This document shows positions 14,959-18,217 of a stretch of 18,217 nt of DNA, one piece after another. The notes beneath the pieces were generated by a model. It did no database searches, was not told the origin of the DNA, and was given only the letters and a program-made list of their open reading frames with translations. The stretch is taken from NCBI GenBank assembly GCA_937135995.1, contig CAKZOF010000749.1, forward strand, positions 1-18,217, written 5' to 3'. This stretch comes from an uncultured Pyrinomonas sp. (lineage in GTDB: Bacteria > Acidobacteriota > Blastocatellia > Pyrinomonadales > Pyrinomonadaceae). The position numbers and the translations under genes are program-made. The stretch's first letter is position 1. Every line of letters starts with the position of its first letter.

Positions 14959-15738
14959 TCAAAAAGCGCCGGTCACGCGCAGAAGATCGGCGCGCAACGA
15001 ATAGAGGACGGTGCGCACGGCTCCAGGCAGAAAGTAGAGCGTGGCGCCGATGACCCACAGCCCGACGGCGATCTTGACGGGAAAGCTGAGCAAAAAGATT
15101 TGAAGCTGCGGCGCAGCGCGCCCGGCAACGGCGAGCGCCAGTTCGGTTAGCAACAGAACGATGATCACAGGTGCTGCCAGCGCCACGCCGATGCTGAGCG
15201 CATCGGCCGAGAGGCGCAGGAGCAACTGGGCCAGCAGCGGTGTCGCGTGCGGCAACGACGGCGCGTGAAGATCGAAGCTGCGCACCGTTGCCAGCAAGAA
15301 CCAGTGGTGACCGTCCACTGCCAGCAGCACCATCAATCCCATCATCTGCGCGAACGTTCCGAGTGCCGTGGTCCGCGCGTGTGTGGCTGGATCGATCGTG
15401 CTGGCGAGCGAAAGCCCGAGTTGAAACGTGATCATCTCGGCAGCTATCGTCAGCGCGCTCATCGCCAAGCGTCCGACGAAACCGAGAGCGCAGCCGACGA
15501 TGACTTCACCGAGCAGAACCAATGTCAAACCGACGAGATCGGCAGGCGGCGTCGGAAGGCGCGGCATCACCACCGGTGTTACGCAAAGAGCAAGCGCCAG
15601 TGCGACCAGCGCGCGCACGCGCGGAGCGATCGCTCCATGACCCCAGAAAGGAGCGAACGTGACCAGCCCGCCGACGCGCGCTAGAACCACGGCGAAGACG
15701 AGAACGGGACGCAACGGAATGGTGATCGAATCGAGCAC
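14959..15738 (-). CDS. fliR: Flagellar export gate protein FliR
   Basis: FliR is an inner-membrane component of the FliPQR export gate. With GTG at 15736-15738 the product is 259 residues, the usual size, starting MLDSITIPLRPVLVFAVVLA and continuing RVGGLVTFAPF, the normal FliR opening. A conserved central stretch ITFQLGLSLASTIDP and several membrane helices follow. A TTG at 15751-15753, overlapping the fliQ stop, is an alternative start. The frame is open to 15966, but that extension lies over fliQ and is not FliR-like. Confidence 0.94.
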   Translation of the reverse strand: MLDSITIPLRPVLVFAVVLARVGGLVTFAPFWGHGAIAPRVRALVALALALCVTPVVMPRLPTPPADLVGLTLVLLGEVIVGCALGFVGRLAMSALTIAAEMITFQLGLSLASTIDPATHARTTALGTFAQMMGLMVLLAVDGHHWFLLATVRSFDLHAPSLPHATPLLAQLLLRLSADALSIGVALAAPVIIVLLLTELALAVAGRAAPQLQIFLLSFPVKIAVGLWVIGATLYFLPGAVRTVLYSLRADLLRVTGAF

Positions 15739-15749
15739 GCGATCAGCGC

Positions 15750-16019
15750 TCAACGTATGTACGGTGAAAAATCGCTGAAGAGCGATTGCGTGAACGTCAC
15801 GAGCACGCGCAGCGCCCATGGAAAAGTGATGAGAAAAACAACGAAGATGACGGCCACGCGTGGCGCGAAGCTGAAGGTTTGATCTTGAATCGAGGTCAGC
15901 GTTTGGATGAGGCTGACGACGACGCCGATGATGATGGCCGCGGCGAGCATGGGCGCCGTGATCCACATCAAGGTCTCCAGCGCGCGTTGCATGAGTGTCA
16001 GGATCACTGCATCGGACAT
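15750..16019 (-). CDS. fliQ: Flagellar export gate protein FliQ
   Basis: The protein has 89 residues, the canonical length, with two membrane helices. The conserved stretch GVVVSLIQTLTSIQDQTFSF matches the FliQ signature, followed by PWALRVL. It starts at ATG 16017-16019, 29 bases after the fliP stop. It builds the outer ring of the FliPQR gate in the inner membrane. Confidence 0.97.
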   Translation of the reverse strand: MSDAVILTLMQRALETLMWITAPMLAAAIIIGVVVSLIQTLTSIQDQTFSFAPRVAVIFVVFLITFPWALRVLVTFTQSLFSDFSPYIR

Positions 16020-16048
16020 CTATCTTCTCCGCAAAGTTCGTCTCGTTC

Positions 16049-16789
16049 TCACATGACGCTTTTGACGAGCGAGCCGACGATCAAATACCATCCGTCGACC
16101 ATGACGAAAAGCAACACCTTGAGCGGCATGGAGATGATCACCGGCGGCAGTTGCATCATGCCCATCGAAAGCAGCACGGACGAAACGGCCATGTCAATGA
16201 TCAAGAAGGGGATGAAGAGGACGAAGCCGATCTGAAAAGCGGTCTTCAATTCCGAGATCATGTAAGCCGGAACGAGCGCTGTGGTCGGCACGTCGTCCGG
16301 CGTGCGCGGGCGCGGACTGCCCGATAGCCTGATGAAGAGCGCGAGATCGCGCTCGCGCGTGTGCTTGAGCATGTAAGCGCGCAAAGGGACCATCGCGCGC
16401 GGCAGCGCTTCTGCGTGCGTGATCTCGCCAGCCATCAGCGGCGCGAGAGCGTCCGTGTGGACGCGCGCAAAGACCGGTCCCATGACGAACATCGTCAGAA
16501 AGAGCGCCAGACCGAGCAGCACTTGGTTGTTGGGTGCTTCTGTGGTTCCGAGCGCTTGGCGCAAGAAATAAAAGACGACGATGAGCCGCGTAAAACAGGT
16601 CATCGAGATCAAAATGGCTGGAATGAAACTGAGCAGCGTGAGGATGATGACGATCTGAATAGGCAGCGCTGTGCCGCCTTGTGCCAGATCAAGCCGCAAG
16701 GACGGTTCGGGCGCGGCTCCAACGGCGAGCGCTGGAAGAAGGACTGTAACCAACAGGCTTCGAAGCGCCAGCGACGTGTGGTTTCTCAT
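16049..16789 (-). CDS. fliP: Flagellar export gate protein FliP
   Basis: The product has 246 residues from the ATG at 16787-16789, with a signal peptide (core LALRSLLVTVLLPALAVGA) as expected for FliP. Family marks are FIPAILISMTCFTRLIVVF, APNNQVLLGLALFLTMFVM, PAYMISELKTAFQIGF and FLIIDMAVSSVLLSMGM. In-frame ATGs at 16804 and 16873 would lengthen the signal sequence; AAAGAG before 16789 favours the start chosen here. FliP forms the core of the export gate. Confidence 0.95.
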   Translation of the reverse strand: MRNHTSLALRSLLVTVLLPALAVGAAPEPSLRLDLAQGGTALPIQIVIILTLLSFIPAILISMTCFTRLIVVFYFLRQALGTTEAPNNQVLLGLALFLTMFVMGPVFARVHTDALAPLMAGEITHAEALPRAMVPLRAYMLKHTRERDLALFIRLSGSPRPRTPDDVPTTALVPAYMISELKTAFQIGFVLFIPFLIIDMAVSSVLLSMGMMQLPPVIISMPLKVLLFVMVDGWYLIVGSLVKSVM

Positions 16790-16882
16790 ACGTCTCTTTC
16801 CCATCGAAACGGAAGCAAGGGCGTCAATTGATTCGGATAAACGGTGCGCGCGGCACGTTTCTCCGCTTGCCACGCGCCTCTC

Positions 16883-17608
16883 TCAAGCGTTCGGATCAAT
16901 TGGCCTTACGCTCGCTCGTTCAAGCTCGGCGGCGAAATCGTCGGAATCGAGTAGCTCCGCGACGGAGACCGGCGCGCGCTCGTCGTGTTCATCGCTTTCC
17001 GTAAGAAGCGTGATGGCGTGAGGCGTCGAGCCGACGAGAAGCGTGCGCGATCCGAAGCGGACGAGCGCTAGCGTGCGTTCGCGCCCGAGCGGGACCGATG
17101 ATAAGACTGCTAGTTCGGGCACATCGTTCGACGCGCGCAACGCTTTCGGTCCACCAAAGCGACGGAACAGCGCCGTGCCGCCGACGAGCAAGCCGAGGAT
17201 GAGTGCCAGTGAACCGGTGGTGCGCGCTAAGAGGTTGAACGTGCTCGGAGCCTGCTCGGCCAACACCCCGGGCGACGGTTCGAGAAAAGGCCGCTCATCG
17301 AGCGCCGCATCGCGTTCCGGCACCTGCGTTTGCTCGTTGTCCTCCACGGTCGTCGGCGTCGCGCTTCTTTGGGCGGCAGGCGCAGGCGCCTCGGCTGAGT
17401 TCGTGCGGGTAGACGTCGCATCTTTTTCGCTTCGTTGCGGCGCGCCGTCGGCAGAGGGGCGATCCGTCTCGGCGCAGACGGCGACGGGTATGCTACTCAC
17501 CAGCAGTACAGTGGCGAGCAAAGCGAGCAAGCGGCGATGGGTAGTGGCAGCCATTTGAATTCGGAAGATGGGAGCGCGTCGGGCGGATCGTCGTGCGGTT
17601 GCAGTCAT
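16883..17608 (-). CDS. fliO: Flagellar biosynthesis protein FliO
   Basis: The product has 241 residues from the ATG at 17606-17608, whose ATGA overlaps the fliN stop. A signal-like segment (LLALLATVLLVSSIPVAVCA) leads to a long Ala/Pro/Ser/Thr-rich stretch, then one membrane helix (LALILGLLVGGTALF). The C-terminal cytosolic domain, ELAVLSSVPLGRERTLALVR and then FGSRTLLVGSTPHAITLL, is typical of FliO. FliO assists assembly of the FliP ring. A later ATG at 17554 would remove the 18 residues before the signal segment and is a fair alternative. The long low-complexity linker is larger than in enterobacterial FliO. Confidence 0.9.
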   Translation of the reverse strand: MTATARRSARRAPIFRIQMAATTHRRLLALLATVLLVSSIPVAVCAETDRPSADGAPQRSEKDATSTRTNSAEAPAPAAQRSATPTTVEDNEQTQVPERDAALDERPFLEPSPGVLAEQAPSTFNLLARTTGSLALILGLLVGGTALFRRFGGPKALRASNDVPELAVLSSVPLGRERTLALVRFGSRTLLVGSTPHAITLLTESDEHDERAPVSVAELLDSDDFAAELERASVRPIDPNA

Positions 17609-17889
17609 TTCTGCTCTGGGCTGTTGATTTCGTTGATGCGTACCCCGGTGCGGTCTTCGATCATCAAGATCTCGCCGCGCGCGAGGCAACGATCGCCAGC
17701 CAAAACGTCGACGCCTTCGCCGGTGGAACGCGGCAGTTGGATGATGCTGCCTGCGTCTAGGTCGAGGATGTCGCGAACGGTTAACTTAGTGCGGCCGAGT
17801 TCCATGACGAGTGGCACTTGTAGATCGAGAAAATCGCGCCACGCCTCGAGGTCAGCACGGTTGGCGGCTTGCAGGTCGTCGCTGTTCAT
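17605..17889 (-). CDS. fliN: Flagellar motor switch protein FliN
   Basis: The protein has 94 residues and is essentially one SpoA/FliN C-ring domain: LQVPLVMELGRTKLTVRDIL, then LDLDAGSIIQL, VDVLAGDRCLARGEIL and DRTGVRINEI. FliN forms the lower C-ring and docks export cargo. It starts 12 bases after the fliL stop and ends overlapping fliO, so it is tightly coupled. No fliM lies between fliL and fliN. Confidence 0.95.
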   Translation of the reverse strand: MNSDDLQAANRADLEAWRDFLDLQVPLVMELGRTKLTVRDILDLDAGSIIQLPRSTGEGVDVLAGDRCLARGEILMIEDRTGVRINEINSPEQK

Positions 17890-17901
17890 GGTGGTTGCCG
17901 G

Positions 17902-18217
17902 TCAGAGTTGAACGATGAAATCGGTGATGTAGATAGCCTTGATCTCCGGTTCTTCGACGGCAGCGCGCGCCGCGCGCAGCAGTTCCTTGCGCAGAGCGGC
18001 TTTGCCTTCCGCCGTCAGGATTTCGTCCGAGGTCTTGGTCGTCAGCACGGCGAGCATTGCGTTGCGCACGCGCGTGGTGAAAAGCGGGTCCGGTTTCTCT
18101 TTGCCGCCAGCTTCGCCGCCGAGCCCGATGCTTACCGTCATGCGCAGGTAGCGGGCTTCGCCTTTGTCCGCGAGATTGACGATGAACGGTTGCAGCTCGA
18201 TGACGTGATTGACCTCG
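17902..18217 (-). CDS. fliL: Flagellar basal body-associated protein FliL, 5' end outside window
   Basis: Only the C-terminal 104 or so codons are visible. The reading frame runs in from the right edge (IELQPFIVNLADKGEARYLR) and ends KAIYITDFIVQL. This is the periplasmic FliL domain (PFIVNL strand, then RNAMLAVLTTKTSDEILTAEG and KAALRKELL), which binds the stator and stabilises it. The N-terminal membrane anchor lies beyond the window. An internal ATG at 18141 is not the true start, because the conserved domain continues upstream of it. Confidence 0.92.
   Translation of the reverse strand, partial: EVNHVIELQPFIVNLADKGEARYLRMTVSIGLGGEAGGKEKPDPLFTTRVRNAMLAVLTTKTSDEILTAEGKAALRKELLRAARAAVEEPEIKAIYITDFIVQL

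Overview
The window looks like a chromosomal segment from a flagellated, diderm, moderately high-GC bacterium. My best guess is Acidobacteriota (Blastocatellia/Pyrinomonas-like). This rests on the gene mix (VWFA-related secreted protein, short-type alpha-glucan phosphorylase, compact fliL-N-O-P-Q-R-flhB block, sulfite-oxidase-like membrane protein) and is an inference, not a database result.

Layout. Bases 1-1398 (minus) hold most of a membrane-anchored molybdopterin oxidoreductase, divergent from a DCC-family thiol protein (1576-2010, plus). A repeat-bearing gap (2011-2408) leads to a small unknown protein (2415-2756), facing a secreted VWFA-related protein (minus, ending at 2760). Bases 3885-4753 are a long stretch with no convincing gene. 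A macro-domain ADP-ribose hydrolase follows (4754-5308).

Bases 5270-9769 are the unusual part. Two genes, A (5643-6779) and B (8030-9769), share the same first 85 residues and the same roughly 330-base upstream region, then diverge. A ends in a glycine-zipper module like those in polymorphic toxins and overlaps by ATGA a soluble 183-residue protein that would suit a cognate immunity protein. B has a long helical body and no obvious immunity partner. The shared segment is a 612-bp perfect direct repeat, including the last codons of the macro-domain gene. A, its partner and a decayed IS256-like transposase fragment therefore sit as a 2387-bp cassette between two identical arms. This looks like a polymorphic-effector locus caught after a cassette insertion or duplication, and it could collapse by recombination to macro gene-B. 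A strong terminator closes it at 9806-9845.

Bases 10005-13811 (plus) carry glgP, an M50B-like membrane protease, a small unknown protein and a degenerate receiver-domain protein. Bases 13887-18217 (minus) are a flagellar export operon read right to left: fliL (partial), fliN, fliO, fliP, fliQ, fliR, flhB. These encode the C-ring and stator accessory proteins and the inner-membrane export gate. No rRNA, tRNA or CRISPR array was seen.
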